Source: SAR324 cluster bacterium
GTDB taxonomy: Bacteria > SAR324 > NAC60-12
Assembly: GCA_028822475.1 (NCBI GenBank)
Contig: JAPKDT010000074.1
Coordinates: 1-9,289 of the forward strand
Direction: 5' to 3'
DNA length: 9,289 nt
In this document: positions 1 to 6,338 of the stretch, one piece after another
Numbering within the stretch: position 1 is the stretch's first letter
Layout of the letters: every line of letters starts with the position of its first letter
Made by a program: the position numbers and the translations under genes
Notes under the pieces: generated by a model
Databases searched by the model: none
What the model saw: the letters and a program-made list of their open reading frames with translations, nothing else
What the model was told of the DNA's origin: nothing

Positions 1-88
1 TGGATATAAAACGAATTACATCTAGGAGTAGCAAAAAATAACGAGACCAATTGATTCCCAACGGTTCCTGCTGCTGCTAAAATCAGAG

Positions 89-412
89 TTGAATCTAGCC
101 GGTTATACGCTTGATTCCGGAATTGAAAGTGGAGTCGTAATTTCGACAAAATCAGTGGTCTTAAAAACTGACCGCAATCGTGACGGAGACCTTGCGGATA
201 CTCGGGAAACAATCACCTATCGTTATGATCCAGAAACAAAATCTCTTTTACGGAAATCAGGCAATTCTGACTATCAAACACTGATTGAATCCATTGCTGC
301 ACTTAAATTTGAACGGACTCAAGCTCCACCTCAAACTTGCATAAAGGTGACTGTTCAAGTAATAATTGATGCTGCTAAGCAGCAAACAGTTTTATGCCAG
401 TTAGGCTGGTGA
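89..412 (+). CDS. Minor pilin (PilW-like) C-terminal fragment, 5' end doubtful
   Basis: The product resembles the C-terminal part of type IV prepilin-like PilW proteins, minor pilins thought to help pilus assembly. Visible hallmarks are the helix end SELNLAGYTLD, an acidic patch (DRNRDGDLADTRETITYRYD), a LLRKSG turn and a final IAALKFE strand, the usual order in this family. The characteristic N-terminus (prepilin cleavage site and hydrophobic helix) is absent. The only conventional start in frame is TTG at 89, which has no Shine-Dalgarno (SD) sequence. The frame stays open back to 32, and homology-like sequence (RPIDSQRFLLLLK) continues upstream of 89, but stops lie at 23-25 and 29-31. An AGGAG at 24-28 precedes only an ATA codon (38-40). 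The gene is therefore likely a decayed or frameshifted pilin, or its true start is outside the window. It ends 25 nt before the VOC gene, on the same strand. Family call is moderately sure; intactness is doubtful. Confidence 0.55.
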   Translation: MNLAGYTLDSGIESGVVISTKSVVLKTDRNRDGDLADTRETITYRYDPETKSLLRKSGNSDYQTLIESIAALKFERTQAPPQTCIKVTVQVIIDAAKQQTVLCQLGW

Positions 413-437
413 ACATTAAAATAGATAAAAGGCTAAA

Positions 438-857
438 ATGAAATATTTACATACTATGATACGTGTCCAAAACCTTGAAAGCGCACTTGATTTTTTCATC
501 AATAAACTTGGAATGGTTGAAGTGAGACGCAAAGAAGTTCCGGAAGGGAAATTCACACTGGTTTTTCTGGCAGCAACTGAAGATGAACCCCCGCTCGAAT
601 TGACTTATAACTGGGAACAGAGTGAGCCTTACAACAGCGGAGAAAATTTTGGACATGTTGCTTATGGGGTTGAGAATATTTATGATTTTTGTGAGAAGTT
701 ACAAAATGATGGAGTCACTATTTTGCGTCCGCCTAAAGATGGTAAAATGGCCTTTATCCGTAGTCCGGATCAAGTATCAATTGAACTGCTTCAGATCGGA
801 GATCCTCTGCCAATTCAGGAACCTTGGGCTTCCATGAAAAATCAGGGAACGTGGTAG
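438..857 (+). CDS. gloA: Glyoxalase I-like (lactoylglutathione lyase) VOC protein
   Basis: This is a 139-residue single VOC-fold protein. It likely isomerises the hemithioacetal of methylglyoxal and glutathione to S-lactoylglutathione in the cytoplasm. The four metal ligands expected for glyoxalase I appear at the right places: H5 (YLHTMIRV), E54 (PLELTYNW), H73 (FGHVAYGV) and E116 (VSIELLQ). The phrase LELTYNWEQ is typical of GloA. The tail (EPWASMKNQGTW) extends beyond the E. coli-type protein and resembles a subgroup of proteobacterial VOC proteins. The ATG at 438 is preceded by AAAAGG about 5 nt away. The gene sits between the pilin fragment and the DUF2062 gene and is probably co-transcribed with them. 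The thiol cofactor cannot be read from the sequence, and another VOC isomerase is possible but less likely given the full ligand set. Confidence 0.85.
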   Translation: MKYLHTMIRVQNLESALDFFINKLGMVEVRRKEVPEGKFTLVFLAATEDEPPLELTYNWEQSEPYNSGENFGHVAYGVENIYDFCEKLQNDGVTILRPPKDGKMAFIRSPDQVSIELLQIGDPLPIQEPWASMKNQGTW

Positions 858-860
858 AGA

Positions 861-1430
861 ATGAAGAAGATAATTGAAAAACTTATTACAGAGAAATTAA
901 TTAATCCGGTTTTACATTCAACTGCTCCTGTTTCAGAAGTGAGTCTGGGAGTCGCGGTTGGAGTATTTTTAGGATTAACTCCAACAGTAGGTGTACAAAT
1001 GTATCTGGTCGCCCTGGTTTGGAGTATTTACCGTTACATTTTCTGCAGGCATTTTAATTTACCGGTAGGTGTAGCAATGGTCTGGATTTCAAATCCGCTC
1101 ACCATGGTACCTCTTTACTATTTATTTTTAGTGACTGGTTATTGGCTGCTTGAAACGCAAAACGGGATTTCTTATGAACTGTTTACAGAATATCTCGGCC
1201 ACATTTCTTCAACGGAGGGAACATGGGAAATGATTGTTGCCGGCGCGCGTTTCCTCTTAATCGACCTTGGTTGGCCCATGATAATCGGCAGTCTTGTTTA
1301 TGCAGTCCCGGGTTTTATCATCAGCTATTTCATGACTGAACGAATTGTTACTTCGCACCGTAAAGGCAAAGCCAGCCTGGCAGGTATAAGTTACAAAGAC
1401 TGGCGCACACAAAAAGAGACTCAACACTAA
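861..1430 (+). CDS. DUF2062 family membrane protein
   Basis: A 189-residue inner-membrane protein of the DUF2062 family, whose biochemical function is not established. The conserved stretches are visible: GVAVGVFLGLTPTVGVQMY around residues 30-48 and WISNPLTMVPLYY around 75-87. Hydrophobic segments lie at roughly 26-57, 67-97 and 137-158. The N-terminus is short and basic (KKIIEKLITEK), and the C-terminal tail is hydrophilic and basic (about 160-189), probably cytoplasmic. The start at 861 is 3 nt after the VOC stop, so translation is probably coupled; only a weak purine-rich stretch precedes it. It is followed 7 nt later by the TPR gene. Some family members occur fused or next to glycosyltransferases, but nothing here supports a specific role. 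Confidence 0.85.
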   Translation: MKKIIEKLITEKLINPVLHSTAPVSEVSLGVAVGVFLGLTPTVGVQMYLVALVWSIYRYIFCRHFNLPVGVAMVWISNPLTMVPLYYLFLVTGYWLLETQNGISYELFTEYLGHISSTEGTWEMIVAGARFLLIDLGWPMIIGSLVYAVPGFIISYFMTERIVTSHRKGKASLAGISYKDWRTQKETQH

Positions 1431-1437
1431 GCACAGT

Positions 1438-2718
1438 ATGTCATCGACTGCTCTAAGTTTCGCTGAAATCCCAATTCCACAGGAAATTATAAATTCTGGA
1501 AATTATAATTCTGCGGCAAATATTTTAACAAAAGAAAGGGTTCCTGACAGTATTCTCGCTGAGAGTTTTTATCGTCTGGGAAACAGTTTCTACTCTGCTG
1601 AACAGAATCAGGCCGCCGAAATGGCCTGGCAAAAATCAGCTGTGCTGGCTGATCAAACTCCGGAAGCTTCCCTTCCTGAGAATCATTTCTCAACTAATCC
1701 TCTTAAAATCCGCTGGCAGACAATCGGCTCTGCCGTACTTGTTATTATTTCTTTGTATGTTTTAGTCTTCACTTTCTTTGAACGAGATCCCGAATTTTTC
1801 CAGTTCTCTACCGGCAGTTCATCTTCTGGCGAATATTCTTTTTGGGATGAATGGTGGGATACCGGCCGACCGGTTTCACGGTCGATGAGCCGGCGTGTTG
1901 GACCTGAAGAATTGTGGCCCATGCTGCAGAGAAGTTTGCAAAACCTTTTTGGCAGCAAAAGTGAAGAACTGAGTGAAGATGTTCGTGAAAAACTAAAGCG
2001 CTGGCTGGAGCTTTCTGAAAGTCCTACCTTTGGAGAAGGTCCCACCGATTACTATGCATTGACTGCCAGAGGTTTGTTTGAGGCACGCGAATTTGAATCC
2101 GCACTTTCAACCTTGAATGATGGTCTGCACTATGCCGAAACACCAGCGCAACTGGGAAAAATATATCAGGATTTAGGTACAGTTTACTATTACAAAGGTT
2201 ACAAACTGCAGCCTAACGGTTTGGCACGTTATGATCTTAAAGATGTTCGAAATTCCATTGAATCATACGAAACAGCATTGCTTTATGGAGAAGATCCTTA
2301 TTTATACGGAAATTTAGGTTGGGGATATTACCTGCTCGGCGATTACTCTTCATCAATAACAAGCAGTCGTCGTGCATTAGCTCTAAAACCTGAGTTAAAC
2401 TACGCACGCATGAATTTGGGAATTGTATACCTGAAAAAAGGAGATTATGAATTGGCCTTTGCCACCTATGCCTCACTACTGCAAAACAAGCCTCAACTTG
2501 AAGAATATGAAGGTGGTATCCGTGATTTGCAGGAGTTGCAAATGGAATTTCCGGATGTCTATCCTTTTACAAATTTTGTGATGGGACAATTATACTGGCA
2601 GCAGGGACGTCACAAGGAGGCCCATGCCGCCTGGCAAAAATTCCTCAACCAGAACTTTCCGCAAAGTTTGTGGAAAGACAGAACGCGCTCACTATTAAAA
2701 AAGATGAAAATTGAATAA
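1438..2718 (+). CDS. Single-pass membrane TPR-repeat protein
   Basis: A 426-residue protein I cannot assign to a named family. An N-terminal TPR-like helix pair (about 40-70, ESFYRLGNSFYSAEQNQ...) is followed by one strong transmembrane segment at about 96-114. Basic residues precede it (LKIRW) and acidic ones follow (ERDPE), suggesting the N-terminus is inside and the C-terminal domain periplasmic. A Ser/Gly- and Trp-rich linker (about 124-141, with GSSSSGE and WDEWW) leads to TPR units at about 204-237, 243-283, 287-320, 321-353 and 377-408. The clearest are the two ending in ALALKPE and LLQNKP. Such proteins usually scaffold other proteins. The gene follows DUF2062 by 7 nt with no clear SD, so translational coupling is likely. 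A near-tandem 16/15-nt duplication lies in its first 75 nt. Gene call is firm; function is unknown. Confidence 0.8.
   Translation: MSSTALSFAEIPIPQEIINSGNYNSAANILTKERVPDSILAESFYRLGNSFYSAEQNQAAEMAWQKSAVLADQTPEASLPENHFSTNPLKIRWQTIGSAVLVIISLYVLVFTFFERDPEFFQFSTGSSSSGEYSFWDEWWDTGRPVSRSMSRRVGPEELWPMLQRSLQNLFGSKSEELSEDVREKLKRWLELSESPTFGEGPTDYYALTARGLFEAREFESALSTLNDGLHYAETPAQLGKIYQDLGTVYYYKGYKLQPNGLARYDLKDVRNSIESYETALLYGEDPYLYGNLGWGYYLLGDYSSSITSSRRALALKPELNYARMNLGIVYLKKGDYELAFATYASLLQNKPQLEEYEGGIRDLQELQMEFPDVYPFTNFVMGQLYWQQGRHKEAHAAWQKFLNQNFPQSLWKDRTRSLLKKMKIE
1482..1512 (+). repeat. Near-tandem 16/15-nt duplication inside the TPR gene
   Basis: GGAAATTATAAATTCT (1482-1497) is immediately followed by GGAAATTATAATTCT (1498-1512), which differs by one A. 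Because of the one-base difference the two copies are read differently, as EIINS then GNYNS. Gain or loss of one unit would shift the reading frame, as neither 15+1 nor 16 is a multiple of three. Confidence 0.7.
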
Positions 2719-3068
2719 CTGCCTAAACTTGTAATAAGATATCATCTCGAACTAAGAGAGAGATCTTAAGAAAATGAGTGTGGGAGCTTGCGTACCATTT
2801 CTTGCTTCACTTGAAATGACATTGTATTAGGACTTTTTACTGGTTTAGTAATGTATATAGAAAAAAGATTTTTCTCTTCGTTCGAAATTTCAAATTTTGG
2901 TTTCAGAGTATTTAAGACTGTGTAAAACATGTTGGCTTGGTAAAAAATTATCATTCCCTCGAAAGTGGGAATCCAGTGGATTATTAATTTTAAGAATTTT
3001 TCACTAATTTTAATGACCATGATTTTAAACAATAACAACAATATAAATAAAAAAACCGAACAAATAAC
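2719..3068. other. 350-bp intergenic gap, AT-rich, no convincing gene
   Basis: This is the longest stretch without a gene. Reading frames through it on either strand have no recognisable domains and unlikely composition. It contains a REP/dRS3-like palindrome (2953-2972), a weaker inverted repeat CATTTC (2796-2801) / GAAATG (2813-2818), and weak pairing ATCTC (2744-2748) / GAGAT (2760-2764) just after the TPR gene with no T-run. No SAH riboswitch is recognisable upstream of ahcY. No promoter with both boxes close to consensus was found, although ahcY must have one if it is not read through from upstream. Confidence 0.6.
2953..2972. repeat. REP/dRS3-like palindrome ATTCCC-N8-GGGAAT
   Basis: The sequence ATTCCCTCGAAAGTGGGAAT has six-base perfect arms around an 8-nt centre. 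It is followed by CCAGTGG, matching the widespread proteobacterial repeat of the form ATTCCCGCGAAAGCGGGAAT-CCAG. Here the inner G-C pair of the usual form is replaced by a T-T mismatch (2959/2966), while C2960-G2965 still closes the GAAA loop. The reverse strand would read WIPTFEGM, close to the well-known spurious peptide WIPAFAGM produced by this repeat. It is probably a slightly decayed dispersed copy of a REP element mobilised by RAYT-type transposases; none is encoded in the window. Confidence 0.75.
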
Positions 3069-4319
3069 ATGCATGAAAATATCGTAGCTGCCCCTCAATT
3101 AGCGAAACAGGGTAAACAAAAAATTGAATGGGTAAAACGTAATATGCCCATACTGCAACAAATTGAAGATGATTTCCGCGAAAAGCAGTATTTCCGCGGA
3201 CTGCGTGTTCTGGTCTGCATTCATCTTGAAGCCAAAACCGCATATCTGGCCCAGGTTTTTGCTGCGGGTGGAGCGGAAGTCGCAGTTACCGGGAGCAATC
3301 CGCATTCAACCAAAGACGATGTGGTAGCCGCCCTGGCAGAAGACGGACTGCACGTGTATGCACGCTACGACGCAACACCTAAAGAAATGCACCAATACAT
3401 GAACTATGCGCTCGATTTGCAGCCGAATATTGTGATTGACGATGGCGGAGATTTAGTAGAATTACTGCATAATGAGCGGCAGCAATTACTTCCGGAAGTC
3501 TGGGGGGCTTGCGAAGAAACTACCACCGGAGTTCTCCGGGCTAAAGCCAGAGCAAAAGCAGATGTTCTTGAGTTTCCTGTTATCTTGATAAATGACGCAC
3601 GCTGCAAATACCTTTTTGATAATTTTCACGGAACCGGACAATCTGTTTGGGACGGAGTAATGAGAACCACAAATTTGGTGATCAGCGGAAAAACGGTAGT
3701 AATCATCGGTTACGGCTGGTGCGGAAAAGGCTGCGCTGAGCGTGCCAAAGGTTTAGGCGCAAATGTGATTGTTTGTGAAGTTGATCCAATTAAAGCCGCC
3801 GATGCTCTGATGCATGGACTGCGTGTCATGCCTTTGCATGAGGCTGTTTTGCAGGCTGACATATTGCTGACCGTTACAGGCGGTAAACATGTCATCCGCC
3901 GTGAACATTATGAAAGGATGAAGGACGGAGTGATCCTGGCCAATGCCGGACATTTTAAAGTCGAATTCGATTTGGAGGCCTTGCAAAATCTTGCGGTGGA
4001 ACAAAAAGAAATGCGTCACAATATCAGTGGTTTTTGCATGTCTGATGGACGCTGGCTGAATTTGCTAGGTGGTGGAGACTTAGTGAACATCGCCTGTGCT
4101 GACGGTCATCCCGCTGAAATCATGGACACCAGTTTTGCGCTGCAGGCGCTCTCCGGAAAATACGTTGTGCAAAATCGTTCTACCTTGAGTAAAGATGTGC
4201 ATCGCGTTCCGGATGAAATAGACGAAGAAGTCGCCCGCCTGAAACTCAAAGGTTCCGGTGTTTCCATCGATGAGTTGCTTCCTCAACAAAAAGCGTATCT
4301 GGAAAACTGGGAGGATTAA
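3069..4319 (+). CDS. ahcY: S-adenosylhomocysteine hydrolase (short form)
   Basis: This 416-residue cytosolic NAD-dependent enzyme splits SAH reversibly into homocysteine and adenosine, removing the product inhibitor of methyltransferases. Expected active-site residues are visible: H52 (IHLEAKTA), D124/D125 (DDGGD), E150 (CEETTTGV), and K180 with D184 (NDARCKYLFDN). The NAD-binding loop GYGWCGKG lies at 214-221, followed by AGHF (293-296) and GHPAEIMDTSFALQ (346-359). It lacks the long insertion found in E. coli-context/eukaryotic enzymes and ends with IDELLPQQKAYLENWED instead of the Lys/Tyr NAD-clamp tail. That places it with the shorter Thermotoga/archaeal-like class. The start is ATG at 3069 after a very A-rich leader with no SD; no later ATG is better. 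An MTA/SAH deaminase gene follows on the same strand after 178 nt. Identification is very secure; exact substrate (SAH or S-inosylhomocysteine) is less so. Confidence 0.95.
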   Translation: MHENIVAAPQLAKQGKQKIEWVKRNMPILQQIEDDFREKQYFRGLRVLVCIHLEAKTAYLAQVFAAGGAEVAVTGSNPHSTKDDVVAALAEDGLHVYARYDATPKEMHQYMNYALDLQPNIVIDDGGDLVELLHNERQQLLPEVWGACEETTTGVLRAKARAKADVLEFPVILINDARCKYLFDNFHGTGQSVWDGVMRTTNLVISGKTVVIIGYGWCGKGCAERAKGLGANVIVCEVDPIKAADALMHGLRVMPLHEAVLQADILLTVTGGKHVIRREHYERMKDGVILANAGHFKVEFDLEALQNLAVEQKEMRHNISGFCMSDGRWLNLLGGGDLVNIACADGHPAEIMDTSFALQALSGKYVVQNRSTLSKDVHRVPDEIDEEVARLKLKGSGVSIDELLPQQKAYLENWED

Positions 4320-4325
4320 TATAAT

Positions 4326-4387
4326 GGCATCTCTAAAAACTCTTTTTCAATTAAAACTTTTTGAAGAGATGTTTATTAGAGATGACC
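4326..4387 (+). other. Competing hairpins between ahcY and mtaD (possible terminator or attenuator)
   Basis: CATCTCTAA (4328-4336) pairs perfectly with TTAGAGATG (4376-4384), and GG (4326-4327) can pair with CC (4386-4387) across a bulged A. The same 5' arm can instead pair over 7 bp with AGAGATG (4365-4371), so the two folds exclude each other. An inner helix CTCTT (4340-4344) / AAGAG (4364-4368) or TTCAA (4346-4350) / TTGAA (4361-4365) is also possible. No clean T-run follows, so a simple Rho-independent terminator is not clear. Confidence 0.4.
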
Positions 4388-4392
4388 TATAG

Positions 4393-4406
4393 TTCCATTT
4401 TTGGAA
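4393..4406 (+). other. Small perfect hairpin TTCCA-TTTT-TGGAA
   Basis: A 5-bp stem with a 4-nt loop lies in the ahcY-mtaD gap just downstream of the competing hairpins. It is followed by TCCGGAAAAG rather than a T-run, so it is a weak terminator candidate at best. It may be incidental in this AT-rich gap. Confidence 0.3.
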
Positions 4407-4497
4407 TCCGGAAAAGTATTATTATTTTGCTGTAAACCTCGGAACAAATTCTTTCCCTAAATTACAGACAGCCAAAACTCTGAATATTTTTTAAGGC

Positions 4498-5796
4498 ATG
4501 ATGAAATTACTGATTAAAAACGCACTCATCCTGACGGTCAACCAAAACAACGAAGTACTGGAAAACGCAGATATTGCGGTTGAAGATGGACGCATTCAGT
4601 CACTTGGGAAGGTTCCGGAAAAATTTCAAGCAGACAAAGTGATAGACGCAACAGATCAAATAGCATTGCCCGGACTGGTTAACGCCCACACGCATATTCC
4701 AATGTCACTTTTCCGTAATTATGCTGATGATCTACCGTTCTGGCCGTGGCTGCTTGAAAAAATTAAACCAGTGGAAGATCACCTCAGTGCTGAACATGTG
4801 TACTGGGGTGCAAAACTTGGTGTTTTAGAACTGATACAATCCGGCGTAACCTGTTTTTCGGATATGTATTTTTACATGGACGATGTTGCAAAGGTGGTAA
4901 AAGAATCAGGAATCCGTGCCTGTTTGAGCGGGGTTTTGCTGGAAGTTAATGATTTAGGACCGACTTTCATGAAGGCCGCTCTCGACTTTCACGACTCATG
5001 GCACGGTAAAGCAGACGGACGGATCAAGGCTTTTTTCGGCCCACATTCGATGTACTTGTGTGGGCCTGAATATTTACGAGAAACGACCGAAGAAGCGCTG
5101 AAACGTAAAACCAGAATTCACATACACCTGTCCGAAAGCCGGCAGGAAGTTGCAGACTGCATAGAAAAATTTGGTAAATCTCCGGTTCAGCATTTGGCGG
5201 ATTTAGGAATGTTTGAATGCAGAACCGCAGCCGCACACTGCGTTCACGTTTCGACAGAGGATATTGAACTTTTAGAAAAGCACAAAGTGAGTGTGCTCAA
5301 TAATCCAACAAGTAATATGAAACTGGCCAACGGCTTTGCGCCGATTCACGCTATGTTGAACAAAGGGATCAACGTGGCACTCGGCACAGACGGTTCTGCC
5401 AGTAACAACAATGTTAATTTATTTGAAGAAATGCATCTCGCCGCGCTCGTCAATAAAGCCGTCACCGAAGACGCTGAATCAGTTCCGGCACAGCAAGTTA
5501 TACGAATGGCGACAATTAATGGTGCAAAAGCCTTGGGTCTGGAAAACGAAATTGGCTCACTTGAGGTTGGTAAACGAGCGGACTTGATTTTACTGGATGC
5601 AGACAAACCGCACTATTTCCCGCGGCATAACCCGGCTTCTTCAATTGCCTATTCCGCACAGGCCGCTGATGTGTGTACTGTGCTGGTCAACGGAAAGGTC
5701 TTGATGGAAAATTATGAGCTAAAAACAATCGACGTGCAGGAAACCATGCAGCAGGCCGAACTCATGGCTTTTGATTTGGTACGCAGGGCAACTTAA
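4498..5796 (+). CDS. mtaD: 5-methylthioadenosine/S-adenosylhomocysteine deaminase
   Basis: A 432-residue amidohydrolase of the TrzN/MtaD group. The family deaminates MTA to methylthioinosine and SAH to S-inosylhomocysteine, with water as nucleophile at one divalent metal. Ligands are visible in order: H64 and H66 (NAHTHIPM), H210 (IHIHLSES) with catalytic E213, H247 (AAAHCVH) and D298 (GTDGSASNNN). The start of the protein (NALILTVNQ...) and the end (GSLEVGKRADLILLD...VLVNGKVLM) form the small beta domain typical of the superfamily. Two adjacent ATGs exist at 4498 and 4501. AAGG at 4493-4496 is only 1 nt from the first and 4 nt from the second, so the second is the likelier start. Lying after ahcY, it supports a role in SAH/MTA salvage. 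A related aromatic-ring deaminase (guanine, atrazine types) is less likely given FFGPHSMYLC and the context. Confidence 0.88.
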   Translation: MMKLLIKNALILTVNQNNEVLENADIAVEDGRIQSLGKVPEKFQADKVIDATDQIALPGLVNAHTHIPMSLFRNYADDLPFWPWLLEKIKPVEDHLSAEHVYWGAKLGVLELIQSGVTCFSDMYFYMDDVAKVVKESGIRACLSGVLLEVNDLGPTFMKAALDFHDSWHGKADGRIKAFFGPHSMYLCGPEYLRETTEEALKRKTRIHIHLSESRQEVADCIEKFGKSPVQHLADLGMFECRTAAAHCVHVSTEDIELLEKHKVSVLNNPTSNMKLANGFAPIHAMLNKGINVALGTDGSASNNNVNLFEEMHLAALVNKAVTEDAESVPAQQVIRMATINGAKALGLENEIGSLEVGKRADLILLDADKPHYFPRHNPASSIAYSAQAADVCTVLVNGKVLMENYELKTIDVQETMQQAELMAFDLVRRAT

Positions 5797-5820
5797 ATAA
5801 AGAGTCCCTTTTCAATCATT

Positions 5821-5851
5821 CTCAACTGTATTTAATATTTTACAAGTTGAG
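5821..5851. terminator. Hairpin between convergent genes, possible bidirectional terminator
   Basis: CTCAACT (5821-5827) pairs with AGTTGAG (5845-5851); GTA (5828-5830) pairs with TAC (5841-5843), leaving A5844 bulged and a 10-nt loop TTTAATATTT. It sits 25 nt after the mtaD stop and about 100 nt beyond the end of the GFA gene on the opposite strand. There is no strong T-run on either side, so it is a stem-loop of plausible but unproven terminator function. Confidence 0.45.
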
Positions 5852-5949
5852 TTAACCGGCAGTTTAGCTGTTCAAGTGACAAGACAATTTAGTGGTATAT
5901 ATCTTTCCTGTGTCAAAGTTTAACTCTCATCCGTTCAGTATTCCACTGC

Positions 5950-6309
5950 TCAGAGTAAATTTTTACCGTCAAAATTAATAACTTCAATTGCAGAAGAATC
6001 CACCCCTTCAAGACAACCTATGTTTGCTTTGAAAAAACCTGGTTGCCGCAAAGTTTGATGAAAAGTATAAATTCCACATTTTTTGCAAAAATAATGTTTC
6101 GCTGTTTTTGTGCTGAATTCGTAAACCCCTAAAGCACCTTCTTCTGCGTCAATTTTTATATTTTCCGGCGCAATTACTTCTGTCGTCATCAATGCGCCTT
6201 TTCGGACACAAATTGAACAATTGCAGCGGATTCCCTTGCTGATTTCCTCGCCTTGATAAGAAAAGCGGATGGCTCCGCAGTGACATTTACCCTGAAAATC
6301 TTGAGTCAT
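5950..6309 (-). CDS. GFA/Mss4-like (DUF636) zinc-binding protein
   Basis: A 119-residue protein of the GFA family, named after glutathione-dependent formaldehyde-activating enzyme; most small members have no proven activity. Zinc-binding cysteines are in the family pattern: C9 and C11 (GKCHCGAIRF), C29, C31 and C34 (IRCNCSIC), and C75 and C78 (FCKKCGIYTF). The conserved IGCLEGVD and a closing NFDGKN also fit. The length matches single-domain members. It is the last gene of the minus-strand run, 29 nt after kdsA, with no evident SD. Detoxification of glutathione-aldehyde adducts would suit the glyoxalase gene elsewhere in the window, but that is only a guess. Family assignment is secure; substrate is not. 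Confidence 0.88.
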   Translation of the reverse strand: MTQDFQGKCHCGAIRFSYQGEEISKGIRCNCSICVRKGALMTTEVIAPENIKIDAEEGALGVYEFSTKTAKHYFCKKCGIYTFHQTLRQPGFFKANIGCLEGVDSSAIEVINFDGKNLL

Positions 6310-6338
6310 AATGCAGTTTAATATTAAAGGTTAAGCTT

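Noticed and set aside
2744..2764. Possible terminator after the TPR gene (ATCTC/GAGAT)
   Set aside because: Only 5 bp around an 11-nt loop and no T-run; not better than chance in this sequence.
3019..3047. TATAAA (3042-3047) as a -10 box for ahcY
   Set aside because: No acceptable -35 box at 16-18 nt; AT-rich DNA gives such boxes easily.
2719..3068. SAH riboswitch upstream of ahcY
   Set aside because: The GC-rich conserved core of the known class is not visible; the gap is AT-rich and the only strong palindrome is the REP-like repeat.
2766..3098. 110-residue minus-strand reading frame across the ahcY upstream gap
   Set aside because: It overlaps the start of ahcY, has no recognisable domain, and its WIPTFEGM segment is the known artefact of translating the REP-like repeat.
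3753..4019. Reverse-strand frames within ahcY (and similar within mtaD, kdsA and the MetE-like gene)
   Set aside because: They lie fully inside a gene with strong family motifs on the other strand or frame, and show no domains of their own.
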